Assembly: GCA_905250025.1 (NCBI GenBank)
Contig: CAJNOJ010000132.1
Span: forward strand, 214,782 to 278,781
DNA length: 64,000 bases
Origin: Adineta ricciae
Lineage: Eukaryota; Rotifera; Eurotatoria; Adinetida; Adinetidae
Direction: 5' to 3'
The translations under genes and the position numbers were made by a program. Below the pieces are notes generated by a model. That model worked only from the letters and a program-made list of their open reading frames with translations. It searched no databases and was not told the DNA's origin. Shown one piece after another: positions 1-10,268 of this stretch. Numbering within the stretch: position 1 is the stretch's first letter; every line of letters starts with the position of its first letter.

Positions 1-359
1 GTTTAGTGAAATCTGGTTAAGTAAGCAATGAGGTTTTCTTGTATGTACGGGTTAATAAAAAGCGTAAAAAGAACTGTTGAAAAAGCGTAAAAAAATCATG
101 CGGTCTGACAAAGCGCGATAAGATGGGTAAAAGCCAAGTTGCGAAAGAACAGCAAATAGAGTCAACATGGTGACCTCAATATATTGTTGTGATTCATAGT
201 TTTATTACATTTTATTTTCGTAGCGAGGAAGAACAGAACAAGAGAAAACAATGTGCCGCGAGCCAAATTGCAAGTTGGTAAAAAAACATCGACCAATGTG
301 AAAGTGTTCGATCTCACATGTTGATACTGTGTATCTAATTTGGAAATGTGTAGATGTCT
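1..359. other. Intergenic, no gene seen
   Basis: This is 3' flanking DNA of the amidohydrolase gene and is AT-rich. It aligns to 31985-32344 in copy B, where it lies between the ankyrin-helicase start and the amidohydrolase. I see no conserved reading frame. Confidence 0.6.
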
Positions 360-1544
360 TTAATACTTGAGTTCTTGTTGGACTAAACTGATCCAATAAG
401 CTACACCATATGGAATAACTTCATCGTTAAAATCATATGTGGGTGAATGTAAATTTCGAAATCTGGTATCATCGTTCACACCCAAAAATATAAAAGCGCC
501 AGGTCGTTCGACGAGCATGAAAGCAAAATCTTCACCAGCCATCGTCGGCTCTGTGTTTCGATCGACATTTTCTTCGCCAACTACGGCTTCAGCCGCTGTA
601 ATAGCTCGTTTGGTTTGTTCTGCGTGATTCACCAGGGGGGATGCAACTCGAACGTATTCTACTTCAGCTTCACAACCAAAATCAGCTGCGAGATTACTAG
701 CAATTTCCTTCATGCGTCGTTCAATTGTACTACGCACGGATTCTGTTAAACTTCGAGTCGTGCCACCAATACGTAATGTTGATGGCATGACATTTAACGA
801 TTGAAATGAACCACATTCAATGGCACCTACGGTTATCACCGCTGAATCGGTTGCCTTAATGTTTCGACTGATAATGGTTTGTACTGCTAAAACAAATTGT
901 GCTTGCAAAACGGTAAGATCACTGGCTCGATGTACGAGTGCACCTCCGTGACCACCTGTACCACGGAAAGTGACGAGCCAACTGTCACCTGCTGCCATCA
1001 TCGGACCAGCACGTATTGCAAATTTCCCGAATCGTTCTGGATAGTTGTGTAGTCCGTAGACGGCATCCATGGGAAATCGATCGAATAGACCGTCCTTGAT
1101 CATTGCTAAAGCACCAGTAAGCCCCTCTTCAGCCGGTTGAAATATAAAATAAATAGTTCCACAAAACGTATCACGATGGTGAGCGAGATATTTCGCTGCA
1201 CCAAGCAACATAGCTGTGTGTCCATCATGACCGCAGGCATGCATCGTGCCCGATATTTTGGATCTGTAAGGAACATCATTTTGTTCGTTCAGACGAAGAG
1301 CATCCATATCAGCGCGCAGACCAATTGTATTATTGCCTGGCTGTAAACTTTTCAAGATCCCAACAACACCAAATTGACCAACACCTTCAATCGCCATTAT
1401 ACCCCATCCTTTCAATTTATTGGCAACTAACGCGGATGTTCGTACTTCTTCCATGGCCATTTCAGGGTGAGCATGAATATCCCGTCGAATTTGTTTTAGT
1501 TCTAAGTGCATCTCGCGCACTTGTTCAAGAAGTACAGTATTCAT
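360..1544 (-). CDS. M20 family metal-dependent amidohydrolase (N-acyl amino acid / hippurate hydrolase type), copy A
   Basis: This 394-aa intronless frame belongs to the M20 peptidase/amidohydrolase family, cytosolic enzymes that release an amino acid from an N-acyl (or indole-acetyl-like) conjugate using two metal ions. Visible signatures are GLRADMDAL (75-83), CGHDGH (104-109; Cys104 and His106 as metal ligands), PAEEG (137-141; catalytic/ligand Glu), GLHN (164-167; His ligand), GGHG in the dimerisation domain (about 197-200), MAGEDF (335-340) and LHSP (365-368; final His ligand). The length is normal for the family and there is no signal peptide. It starts at the first ATG, divergent from the GNAT gene 475 bp away. 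The absence of introns and the close match to bacterial-type motifs suggest, but do not prove, acquisition from bacteria. The exact substrate is not readable from sequence. Confidence 0.9.
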   Translation of the reverse strand: MNTVLLEQVREMHLELKQIRRDIHAHPEMAMEEVRTSALVANKLKGWGIMAIEGVGQFGVVGILKSLQPGNNTIGLRADMDALRLNEQNDVPYRSKISGTMHACGHDGHTAMLLGAAKYLAHHRDTFCGTIYFIFQPAEEGLTGALAMIKDGLFDRFPMDAVYGLHNYPERFGKFAIRAGPMMAAGDSWLVTFRGTGGHGGALVHRASDLTVLQAQFVLAVQTIISRNIKATDSAVITVGAIECGSFQSLNVMPSTLRIGGTTRSLTESVRSTIERRMKEIASNLAADFGCEAEVEYVRVASPLVNHAEQTKRAITAAEAVVGEENVDRNTEPTMAGEDFAFMLVERPGAFIFLGVNDDTRFRNLHSPTYDFNDEVIPYGVAYWISLVQQELKY

Positions 1545-2019
1545 CTAAAGATATGAATAACAAGAACAAATCAAGTAACAACAAGTATGCATACGCTCTG
1601 TAGCTCATATCAATTGAAAACGAACAAGAGTGACCGACAGAACGATAACAAATGAGGTGTAAAGTTAAGCAATGATGTTCGTTTTCACATCATGCATGCA
1701 TGAACAACTTTACATCGTTTTCTTTTCGACCATAATGCATTAATGTCCGTTGACCTTTCTACATACTTTTCGCTCAAATGGATGTGGGATTGTATTAATT
1801 ATCAAAATATAGTAATATCAGGACATGTAGTAATCACTTTTTATCTTCACTTGTCTGTATTGCGCGTACTGATTCACACATTCACAATAGAACATACTCT
1901 ATTCTGGTTTTCTTTTTTAACACGTGTGTCAAAGATAAATACCAAAACATGTTATCTACGCTAAGACATATTCATCACATTTTTTTTTCTGTTGCCCATA
2001 AACTACATAGTCGAAAATC
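1545..2019. promoter_or_regulatory. Divergent intergenic region between amidohydrolase and GNAT gene
   Basis: This 475-bp AT-rich spacer lies between two divergently transcribed starts, so it should hold both promoters. It is conserved in copy B (33530-34022) with scattered changes. I cannot point to a convincing TATA box or named binding site. Confidence 0.4.
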
Positions 2020-2607
2020 ATGTCGTTCGAAAAAATGACTACAAATCCATTTGTTGTTCGTCGTGCCACTAGCAGTGATAGTGATGCAATCGCTCAACTT
2101 AGTCGACAGACATGGCGTGAAACGTATCTGGAAGATTTGGCTCTACCTATTCCTGATCATGATGTTGAATCTTATTTGCGCACTGAGAAAAGTTCACAGT
2201 GGTATGCAAATAAAATTGCGGATCCACAGGAAGCGACTTGGGTGATGGAAGATACAACGACCGGAGAGATCGTTGCCTTTCTCATCGTCGGCCGATGTGA
2301 AGTGCCTCATCCAGAATTTTCTCGAAATAGGGATGGGCAAATCGAGTATTTATATGTCCGACGTGATCGACAATCACAAGGATTTGGAAAACAATTAATG
2401 AATATCGCTTTGTCATGGCTGGAAGAGCAATTTCCCGAACGGCCTGTGTGGCTGACAACATTAGCTTGCAATCTGAAGTCACAAAAGATGTACATGAATT
2501 ACGGGTTTACTACAGTCGGTGAATTTATTTCAAAGGTTGGAAATACAGAAAGACATTTCATCGTTATGCGACGAGAGAGTCGCTCCGCTATTCAAAATCT
2601 TTGTTAA
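2020..2607 (+). CDS. GNAT family N-acetyltransferase, copy A
   Basis: This intronless frame of 195 aa is a GCN5-related acetyltransferase, a family that moves the acetyl group of acetyl-CoA to an amine. Motif A is clear: a beta strand IEYLYV (108-113) followed by the pyrophosphate loop RQSQGFG (117-123, the R/QxxGxG/A signature). The strand VWLTTLACN and helix KSQKMYMNYGF (about 154-163) give motif B with its usual tyrosine. The target amine is unknown. The first ATG is at 2020. A second in-frame ATG at 2035 (Met6) may be the real or ancestral start, because copy B has GTG at the first position. The last 78 bases overlap the 3' end of the ADP-ribosyltransferase gene on the opposite strand. 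Confidence 0.85.
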   Translation: MSFEKMTTNPFVVRRATSSDSDAIAQLSRQTWRETYLEDLALPIPDHDVESYLRTEKSSQWYANKIADPQEATWVMEDTTTGEIVAFLIVGRCEVPHPEFSRNRDGQIEYLYVRRDRQSQGFGKQLMNIALSWLEEQFPERPVWLTTLACNLKSQKMYMNYGFTTVGEFISKVGNTERHFIVMRRESRSAIQNLC

Positions 2608-3852
2608 ACATTTTTGCTGTAAATGAATAACTGTTCTCTCTTCTTCTTGTTCAATCTGTGTAATAACAAACGATGAATATGGTAGAAGCAATACTTCAGC
2701 TTCACTTTGAAATTCTGATATACCAGATATATCAATCGCCGTAGATTGATCGTTATTGATTATTTCATAAATACAGAAATAGGACTGTTTATTTGGATCA
2801 GTGGTTCCTTTGTCCGAAAACATCTCTGCCACATAGCGATTCGCCGAAGTTGAGAGAAATGTAGTTGTCATAATACAAGAGCCAACTTTGTAATGATCAA
2901 GAACGTTTCTTGGTAGGACAATACCGCGATACGATCTTCCAACGAAACTACGCTTTTGATATCTTTCGTAACGAAGAAGGATGCTTATGATTGCTCGTGT
3001 ACCATCTTCTGTTGAATAGAGACAGTCGCATGAGAACTGACTACAACCATTTTTCAAATCATGTATGATATTACGTGCCATATCTTCATTTAACAATTTG
3101 GAAAACTTCTGAGAAATTGTATATGCAGCGATGATGTAATCAGGATCTTGTTTACGTAACGCACATTGTAGATAATTATGTACTTTTGTCATATTTTCCG
3201 AAAGAATATCATGCAAACGTGTATTGATATAGCCTTTTTCTATCGTATGAAGTTTTCGCTTTAGATCCTTTTCGTCCATGGGTGTCAATGATTTCAATTC
3301 ATGACGAAATCTCAAGGATTTTTCTGCTGCGTCTTGATCGATTAGTTCCCATTCATACAAAGTAGTATCATCGACTAATGAACAAACTTTACATTTTACT
3401 TTCCATTGATCTTCAGAAACGGTGCTACCGGGTTCGAGTGCAAAGACGAAGCGATTTGATGATGGACGTTGGAACAAATCTTTAATTTCCTTTGTTCCAG
3501 CTAATTCATAAGCTTGCTGACTGTCTATATTGCTTAGCGATCGTCTAGCGCCGTGAAATAAGAGCATTTGAATAATTTCTTTATGTTGATTTCTAGTAGC
3601 AACATGTAAAGCCGTGTCGTTATTTGGTAGATGCTGATAATTGATTTCTTCATATTCCACCGTTTCCAAGCATGATTTTACACGAGCAACATCGTTCATC
3701 AGACAAGCTAAATAAAGCAATGGAGGTTTAGACGGCAGTGGGCGGAAATATTGCTGAAAGAATCGAGATAATCGACAATACTCTTGCCTCTCATCGTTGG
3801 AATTTGACAAGCCCGTAGTCGAGTGTGTCATATGTCGTGTAAAAAAGTACAT
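2530..3852 (-). CDS. Ankyrin-repeat arginine ADP-ribosyltransferase (ART/RT6 type), copy A
   Basis: A single 440-aa exon. Residues about 45-110 form ankyrin repeats (LLYLACLMNDVARVKSCLE and DTALHVATRNQHKEIIQMLL). Residues about 200-400 form an R-S-ExE class mono-ADP-ribosyltransferase: the Arg of the RGIVLP strand (about 310), the STS strand LSTSAN (about 334-339) and the ExE turn SEAEVLLL (about 384-391). The first Glu of ExE marks arginine-specific enzymes, which move ADP-ribose from NAD+ to arginine. There is no signal peptide, so it is probably intracellular, unlike vertebrate ecto-ARTs. The conserved start is probably the Met at 3831, because copy B has a stop just upstream of that Met. 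Its C-terminal tail overlaps the convergent GNAT gene. This looks like a eukaryotic housekeeping or signalling enzyme, not a secreted toxin. Confidence 0.85.
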   Translation of the reverse strand: MYFFTRHMTHSTTGLSNSNDERQEYCRLSRFFQQYFRPLPSKPPLLYLACLMNDVARVKSCLETVEYEEINYQHLPNNDTALHVATRNQHKEIIQMLLFHGARRSLSNIDSQQAYELAGTKEIKDLFQRPSSNRFVFALEPGSTVSEDQWKVKCKVCSLVDDTTLYEWELIDQDAAEKSLRFRHELKSLTPMDEKDLKRKLHTIEKGYINTRLHDILSENMTKVHNYLQCALRKQDPDYIIAAYTISQKFSKLLNEDMARNIIHDLKNGCSQFSCDCLYSTEDGTRAIISILLRYERYQKRSFVGRSYRGIVLPRNVLDHYKVGSCIMTTTFLSTSANRYVAEMFSDKGTTDPNKQSYFCIYEIINNDQSTAIDISGISEFQSEAEVLLLPYSSFVITQIEQEEERTVIHLQQKCLTKILNSGATLSSHNDEMSFCISNL

Positions 3853-4047
3853 ATGAATGACAAGTCAGACATGATTTCCGCTGTTTCTCCACCATTGAGT
3901 CAACTAATTGGTAACGAAGATAAAAATAGTCATTTTTCATACAGGTAAACGAGTTTGGAATGAGTAATAAAACATGTTGGAAAGTATCTCTGATTGAAAT
4001 TTCCATGAGAAAGTAAATTTGAAGAACATTTCTTGTTTCGCACAGTA

Positions 4048-5208
4048 ATGAATGACTTTCAATGTGGACGAGATATTTCCTTTTGTTTAAGCGTTTGCAA
4101 TTTAACTCTGTGTTCACCGGAGAACAATACCTGTGTAGCAGATCATGGATATTGTGTGTTTAGCGACAAAGTTCAACCGAAATGTATATGTTTACCTTGT
4201 TTTATTGGCAAGTACTGTGAGGACGAGAAGGTATCGCGAAATCTCTGGTCATTCTTTGCACCTTATGGTGAGATAGCGGAAAACGGCGCCTATATTCCGG
4301 CGATCATAATTATGATATGGGGTGCATTTCTTTTAATGAACGGAATCTGTTGTTTACAAACATATCTATGTCGGAAAATACGTGAAACTAACTTAGGAAT
4401 TTATTTAATAATGCTTTCAATTGTGTCGCTGTTCATTGGACTAATATTGATCATATTTGCATCACTTTTTCTGCGCGTCAAAGATTTACCAGATCTAGAT
4501 CTGTTTGCTGATTTCCATTGTATAATTTACGAGAAATTTGTTTATATTCCTTTGGTTTCTATGTACAATTGGTTCATCGCCTGTGTTGGCATCGAACGAG
4601 CGCTCGTTGCTTGTTCGAGAGACTACGAACTACACGATTCAAGACGTCGTTCAGTCATAGTTTCTGTTCTCGTTGTAATCATTTGTCCATTGACAGCCCT
4701 TCCAGGACTCTTCACCGTACGTCAAAATCAGCCCGCAGAACTACGACCCATGCAGTGCGTGAATTTTACACCAGTGGGATACATCTTGTACGTAACAATT
4801 ACACGCATTCACTTACTGGCATTTTATATCATCTACATCGTGATGAATATAGCCGTGTTAACACATCTTCTCAGACATCGCCAGCGTTTTGTAGGTGCCG
4901 ATTCATTATGCAGTCAACTGTATCTGATTTTACATAGACATAAAGACTTCTTTTTACCTTACTTAATTCAAGCTCTCTTCCAGTTGCCAAGTATTTTAAT
5001 GGATTACATCATGACTTGCTCAACGGCGCACACACGATTAGTCGCACGGTTAACCATAGGATTTTCTGTCCTACAAATCCTTCCATTTATAATTACATTC
5101 TATTTGTATATTTATTTATCACCAGTGTACTGGTCAATATTCTTGCACGTATCTCCCATTGGTAAATGTTTTATGAAAATAAAAGAAACAGTTTTTCGAC
5201 ATGTTTGA
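4048..5208 (+). CDS. EGF-like / seven-transmembrane receptor, copy A
   Basis: About 386 aa. A short Cys-rich ectodomain (about residues 6-50, ending CICLPCFIGKYCEDE) reads as one EGF-like module. Seven hydrophobic helices follow: IPAIIIMIWGAFLLMNG, LGIYLIMLSIVSLFIGLI, a third helix running into IACVGIERALVA (the ER pair at the DRY position), then four more ending FIITFYLYIYLSPVYW. This is a rhodopsin-like GPCR layout with an EGF head, a type I associate with bdelloid genomes; the ligand is unknown. The reading frame is open a few codons upstream but only with a TTG, so I place the start at ATG 4048. A pyrimidine-rich stretch ending in cacag sits just before it, so a small upstream exon carrying a signal peptide remains possible. 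Confidence 0.75.
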   Translation: MNDFQCGRDISFCLSVCNLTLCSPENNTCVADHGYCVFSDKVQPKCICLPCFIGKYCEDEKVSRNLWSFFAPYGEIAENGAYIPAIIIMIWGAFLLMNGICCLQTYLCRKIRETNLGIYLIMLSIVSLFIGLILIIFASLFLRVKDLPDLDLFADFHCIIYEKFVYIPLVSMYNWFIACVGIERALVACSRDYELHDSRRRSVIVSVLVVIICPLTALPGLFTVRQNQPAELRPMQCVNFTPVGYILYVTITRIHLLAFYIIYIVMNIAVLTHLLRHRQRFVGADSLCSQLYLILHRHKDFFLPYLIQALFQLPSILMDYIMTCSTAHTRLVARLTIGFSVLQILPFIITFYLYIYLSPVYWSIFLHVSPIGKCFMKIKETVFRHV

Positions 5209-5422
5209 GTGAAAAGAATAAAGCTGTAATCATCTGATCCTTTGGATATTGTTACAGCAATGGAAAAGATATGAGAAAATTCCTTAACAATATTTTATTA
5301 GACAGCGAATCTGCACTGATCAATTATTAGTGGGTGCAGATCATTCGTCGTATGAAAGTAGTCAACTACGATTAAATCTTGCATAACAAAATTTCAATAT
5401 TTTTTCCAAGGTTTAACTATAT

Positions 5423-7138
5423 TCACTGAATCCATATCTGGATGGGTCCAGATCGACGCCGAGCAATTGAACATGTATCTGGCAAAGAATTCTTCAGCCA
5501 TTCGACCAAGTCATCGTTTGCACGATCGTCTTGACAATATATATGCAGTGCTCGAAGATTGCACATTTTTGGTATGAGATCAAGAATAATTGTTCGAGTT
5601 TCAATATAAATGAGAAGAACTTCGCATTGCTGTCCGAATGAGGAATCAGCCAGGAAAGAGCATTGAGTTGCATTTAAATAACGGTTTGTTTTCGAATGGT
5701 AAGGCAACAATTCAAGTTGACGTACTGATGCGTGATGAAAATTCATTCGTAACAATCTCAGAAATAGCAATGCATCGATATTTAGCATGTTGAGACGACG
5801 CGCTCGACCGAGTAAAGTTTTCAATTGATATTGTGATCGACTATCTTCTTTTTTCTCAATGACCTTCAATGAAGTTAACGAATCTAATTGTGGAATGATC
5901 GTCCAGAAGTTTCTATCGTGCGGTAAGATTAGCGTCAGGCGATGAATGTTTGGGTAACAAATCGTTGGTAAAGATAAATTAGGTTTACATCGTTTATAAA
6001 AGACATCTGAGATTTGATCAAAACAGTTGGAATTACCCAGCTGTGGAAGAGTCGTTTTCGACCACCGATTCTGATAAACAACGTGAGTTGAATCCGAACA
6101 GTAAGGTAAAGTATAGAAAATGAATAGTTTACCCGACTGCTGCGGTAAATCGCATCGAACGTACCAGTGATGTTCGTCGAGCCAAAATGAAGTTTGAAAA
6201 GTTTGAAAGAATTCTTCGAGATGTTCTTCGACATGATCGGATTTTAATGATAGAACTCGAATAAGAAATCGAAATGTTTCAATCTTGGATACATACTTCG
6301 TCAGAAGTTGTTGCCATTGGTTTCCGTTTAAATTGATCGATTCAGTTTCAAGTTTGAGATGTCGTAAATTCGGTGCACTTTGCAAAAGCTTTGTCAGAGT
6401 GAAGAGCGTACCGCCAAAATGAAGGTTTAGACGAGTAAGGAATAGCGCAGGAATGATATGTTGTGATTTAATATCGACGGTTTCTCCGATATTGATAGAA
6501 AGATGTTGAAGATACGGTGTTAAACTGAATAGATGACTAAGTTCCATTGAAGAAAATGTGTGACATTTTATTGAGAGATATTTCATTGTTTTAGAGATCA
6601 TCGACAGTCCAGAAAATCTCGGACTGTGTTCGAATGTCATATCCAAAGTGCAATTTGTAAGAGAATTCAAATGCCAAATGTTGTTAAGTAGCTCTTTCGG
6701 AGCGCATTCACTGGTAAATTTACATTTGGTAATTTTCAAATGAGTGAGATATGGAAGGTAAAAACAATCGGATGTTATCTCCAGAAGAACATTCGCAGAA
6801 TCGATTCTGTGAAGTAAAAGTACATGTAAATGTGTGAACTCGTCAACGGTAAGATTGAAATTGAGAAGGTGTCGGTACAATTGTGGAGTTTCACATTCGT
6901 TGGAAAGACAAAGTAAGTGAACTTGATCGATAATTCCCGGTAAGTATCGCGTACAGACCAGATTGAAATTCGACTTGGATATTGAACGGAAATCTAGACG
7001 ATATGAATGGAAACTGGTGAAAAGAAGCTTGTTGAAACGAGAATTAAGGTTTCTGAAAGCATGGATAAGTTCGATGACGTTGAAATATTCGAATAGTTCG
7101 TGAAATACTTCATTCGGTAAATGTTCCAGATTTGTCAT
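5423..7138 (-). CDS. F-box protein with LRR-like C-terminal region, copy A
   Basis: This 571-aa single-exon protein opens with an F-box (residues about 3-45: LEHLPNEVFHELFEYF and the Leu/Phe-rich helices after it), the module that binds SKP1 in SCF ubiquitin ligases. The rest is a long series of leucine-rich strands such as LTHLKITKCKF and LTRLNLHFGG, at irregular 25-30 residue spacing, that would form a curved substrate-binding surface. F-box proteins of this design form a large family in bdelloid rotifers; the substrate cannot be inferred. Copy B has 11 extra in-frame residues upstream, but both copies share the MTNLEHLPNE start, which I use. Confidence 0.8.
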   Translation of the reverse strand: MTNLEHLPNEVFHELFEYFNVIELIHAFRNLNSRFNKLLFTSFHSYRLDFRSISKSNFNLVCTRYLPGIIDQVHLLCLSNECETPQLYRHLLNFNLTVDEFTHLHVLLLHRIDSANVLLEITSDCFYLPYLTHLKITKCKFTSECAPKELLNNIWHLNSLTNCTLDMTFEHSPRFSGLSMISKTMKYLSIKCHTFSSMELSHLFSLTPYLQHLSINIGETVDIKSQHIIPALFLTRLNLHFGGTLFTLTKLLQSAPNLRHLKLETESINLNGNQWQQLLTKYVSKIETFRFLIRVLSLKSDHVEEHLEEFFQTFQTSFWLDEHHWYVRCDLPQQSGKLFIFYTLPYCSDSTHVVYQNRWSKTTLPQLGNSNCFDQISDVFYKRCKPNLSLPTICYPNIHRLTLILPHDRNFWTIIPQLDSLTSLKVIEKKEDSRSQYQLKTLLGRARRLNMLNIDALLFLRLLRMNFHHASVRQLELLPYHSKTNRYLNATQCSFLADSSFGQQCEVLLIYIETRTIILDLIPKMCNLRALHIYCQDDRANDDLVEWLKNSLPDTCSIARRRSGPIQIWIQ

Positions 7139-7936
7139 CGGGTTTTTTCCAATGTAAAATAAAAAAACACGGTGCTGCTCGTAGCGTATGCAAAAGAAAG
7201 AAACGCACGTGTTTGATGTTTTGTGCTCTTTTCTGTTTCCTACAAAATATCACTCATACATGAGTCATACTTTCTTTCTTACATCATTCAGAACAGGAGT
7301 CATTGTAGATGACGAAAGTTCATGTGTAAATATTTCTTAGCTTTTACAACAGACTCGTTTTTTATTCAAATCGATGCTGGTTGATCGAAAGTTCAAATGA
7401 ATAGTATTGCTTAATCGGAGTAGTTGTCCTCAGGCTAAGGTTCAGTGTAATCGGAATTTTCATTTCCGACCCAGATCAAACCCAATTTCTTCGAAGTTGA
7501 TAAGAATAGTTTTTAGGACGTGTTTCACATCAGAGAAGTTATCTTCCTTTTCGTCGTCGGAGATTTTATCGAAAGATGTTCAGCTCATTGTTGGAGTATA
7601 TTACAGGAAACAACTGTTATGTGTACGGGTGAAATGAGATGCGGCAATCGCCCTCTAATGCATAAGTATGCTAATTACACCTGTGAAATCCAAAAAAAGG
7701 AAATAAATCCATCAAATAGCGAAGAATTACAACTTCAATGACACAGTTGCACACGAGTTTGGTAGTATAAAGCCAGCTGCATTCGGTTATTGATGGTATG
7801 TTATAACAAATTAAACTGACATTACGATTGGTTGATAAAGAATGACAAATTGTATGAAGACGTAGGGGCGTATCGACTATTTTTTGTACATTATACACAA
7901 ATATATCTATATTTTGTTTTTATTATTATTATAGTC
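7139..7936. other. ~800 bp intergenic, no confident gene
   Basis: This region contains short open frames (7407-7637 and 7520-7741). Their aligned copy-B translations differ at roughly one residue in five, far more than neighbouring genes, so I do not call them genes. An ATT microsatellite lies just before the acyltransferase start, near 7921-7932. Confidence 0.5.
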
Positions 7937-9340
7937 ATGAATCTCGTCAACTCGTTGAAAGGACTATTTTTTTATTTATTCTTAACCATCGCTGCACTTT
8001 TTACTCTGATTTTCGCGTTTACACCAGCTGCTTCATTGATATTCATTCATCGAAAATTTCATTTTCGTGTATGCTCTTTCATTATCGGCCATTTTCTTCT
8101 AGTAATAACCGTAAGCACTGTATTTGCCCTTGAAATTCTCCACCAGAATCGTCGTCCATTTTAGTGTCTTTTGGAAGATTTCTTGAACATCAGAGTCGTT
8201 ATCACCGGTGATGAGTTGACCAAACCGAACGTGCGCTCGATTATTCTATTAAACCATCGAACGCGACTCGATTGGATGTACATATGGATGTTACAAAGTC
8301 GATTTAAACTTCTTGATCAGTTGAAAATCGCTTTAAAATCGGAAATCAAACGTATTCCTATAATCGGTAAAAATTCCATCTTTTTACTTCGATTTTCTAC
8401 ATTTCTGCATATTAGGTTGGGGATGTTATCACAACGGTTTTCTTTTTCTTCATCGTCAATGGAAGAAGGACCAAGATGAAATGAAGAAGACTATTGAATA
8501 CTACAAATCATCTCAAACGCCAGTCTCCGTATGCATTCTAACTGCTCTATTTTAACGCACATTAACGCTTATTATCTCTATTGAAGTGATCATGTACTTC
8601 GTACACGTTTATATGTAGTTATTGATTTTTCCGGAAGGAACGAATTTACATAACAAAACCAAACTGAAAAGTAATACGTATGCTTCAAAACAAGCAACTT
8701 TCAATCGACCTTACGAATATTGTCTTCATCCGCATACAACCGGTTTTACGTATCTGCTTAAAACAATGCGATCGAGTAAGACCTTCCTCAAAACAAGCAT
8801 AGAATCCATGTTTTGTCTAATTTAGATGACATCATTGATACTGTTGATGACATAACCATTGGTTACGAAGGAGAAATCTCAGTAACAGAACTTGATTTAC
8901 TCAAAGGCCATTTTCCGAAAATAATTCATTTTCACATTAAACGTTATGATGTGAATGAGTTACCAAAAGAAGATGAACAAGTCAGTGAGTGGTTAAAGAA
9001 ATGTTGGGATGAAAAAGAAAATCGACTAGAGGAGTAAAACGAAGTTTTATGTCAAATTCTGATCCTTACTTTTTGTTTTGGTTAACTTAGATTTTATACT
9101 ACATATCAATTCGACTTCCCATCAAAACGATTTCGCAATCATCGAACAGAAACGAACGTGCAAGTTGAACGTCGATTAGCTTTACTTGTATTAATCATAT
9201 TCATTATATTTTGGTCGTACTGCTTCGTCGCTTATACATTGGTGAAATTGTATGTCCTAGCTATCGTTATCTTTCAGTCCATCGTGCAGATAATCATCAA
9301 TGTTGATGATCAACGTCCTGCCGATCATCGACAAGACTAA
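7937..9340 (+). CDS. AGPAT / lysocardiolipin acyltransferase 1-like, copy A (6 exons)
   Basis: I reconstruct six exons: 7937-8110, 8165-8366, 8416-8528, 8619-8775, 8826-9033 and 9091-9340. All introns are GT-AG and 49-90 nt, giving 367 aa. The fold is a membrane 1-acylglycerol-phosphate acyltransferase that transfers acyl-CoA to a lysophospholipid in the ER or mitochondria-associated membrane. Block I is NHRTRLD (88-94; catalytic His89 and Asp94) and block III is FPEGT (167-171). Hydrophobic helices lie at about 8-30 and 40-57 and in two C-terminal segments (about 305-345). The WGCYHNGFLFLHRQW segment and the C-terminal layout match the LCLAT1 branch. Intron 1 is 54 nt and in phase; only its terminal TAG interrupts the frame, so an unspliced reading gives a false stop. 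Copy B has identical exon lengths, showing both genes are intact. Confidence 0.85.
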
Positions 9341-10034
9341 ATTAGAACTCATCTTTTTCCTCCAGACTCATGCGTGTTAAGGGATTTTTGTTTATTTATA
9401 CATATTCATGCATTGCGCTCTTGATATCAAGTTTTATTACAATGACATTCAATGTACAGATTATATTTAGATCGTATATCTAAGTTTTGAAAGTATGTCC
9501 AGAGCAGTGGAATGACAAGTGGGTATAATTTACGAAACTGTCAATCAGAAATCATTTCGTATTCATCTATGCTTTGTAATTCTAAGATCTTTTTGTTGAC
9601 AGAAACATATTTATGAGTATAGCTAGAACGAAAAAGAATCTTTCAATCGCAAAGATCAAACATTGCTATGTATAATCTTTCTTTCGTTTTGTAGAACAAA
9701 AGTGTGAGGATGGTTCGATGTCATATAAAAATCAAGTTACAGTTTCGAAACGATATATTCTCATTTTAGAAGTAAAAAGAAACAATAAGCTCAGCCCCGT
9801 CAACATATACAAGTGCAGGACTTCAAGAACTTCTCAAAGACAAGAATAAGGAATCGATTGTCAGTCTATAATATAGAAATGAAAACTTAAAATGGAAAGG
9901 CATGGAAATTTTCAATAATTATTTGCTGAAAAATAATACGGTAGTCATTCTTTTCTCAAAAAAAAGTTACGACTTATAACGAACGCTGCATGACATTCTC
10001 TGTTCGTTGGTGAAACATCTCGATTCTCAATGAT
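9341..10034. other. AT-rich intergenic
   Basis: I see no conserved coding frame. Compared with copy B, this stretch has about 240 bp (roughly 9460-9700) and about 200 bp (roughly 9805-10020) that are missing or replaced there. Confidence 0.4.
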
Positions 10035-10268
10035 CTTATTCTGGATGATAATCAAATCGAAGCTCAAGGTGCACAGTGCCTAAGTGATGGACTGCAACAT
10101 AACAAAGTTAGTTAATGTACCTCTTTATTTAACTTGAATTCTGTCATCACAAATATTGTATAGACACTCGTTACACTTTGTCTTGAACATGATCAAATCG
10201 GGGGTAGAGTACGGCAAGTCCTTGGAAAACTGCAGAAAAAGAATAGAAAATTAAGTTTCACTGCATGA
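10035..10268 (+). pseudogene. Ribonuclease-inhibitor-type LRR gene relic, copy A
   Basis: The stretch at about 10035-10108 translates to an RNI-type leucine-rich repeat (LILDDNQIEAQGAQCLSDGL then QHNKV), ending at a splice-donor-like gtta. A second block at about 10170-10268 reads TLVTLCLEHDQIGGRVRQVL to a TGA. In intact genes of this kind, one LRR is encoded per exon. No start, no upstream exons and no associated NACHT domain are visible, and copy B carries further lesions. I take this as the decayed 3' end of an LRR (NLR-like) gene; the function of the parent is unknown. Confidence 0.5.

Noticed and set aside
3941..4044. Upstream exon and intron for the EGF-7TM gene using CAG|GTAAAC and cacag|TAATG
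   Set aside because: In copy A the joined phases give a stop after three codons, and copy B has a stop in the would-be exon.
7407..7741. Two overlapping short open frames before the acyltransferase
   Set aside because: Their copy-B counterparts differ at about one residue in five and have different ends, unlike the real genes nearby; no domain is recognised.
8162..8164. In-frame TAG as evidence of a dead acyltransferase
   Set aside because: It is the last triplet of a good 54-nt GT-AG intron and is shared by both copies, whose exon lengths are identical.
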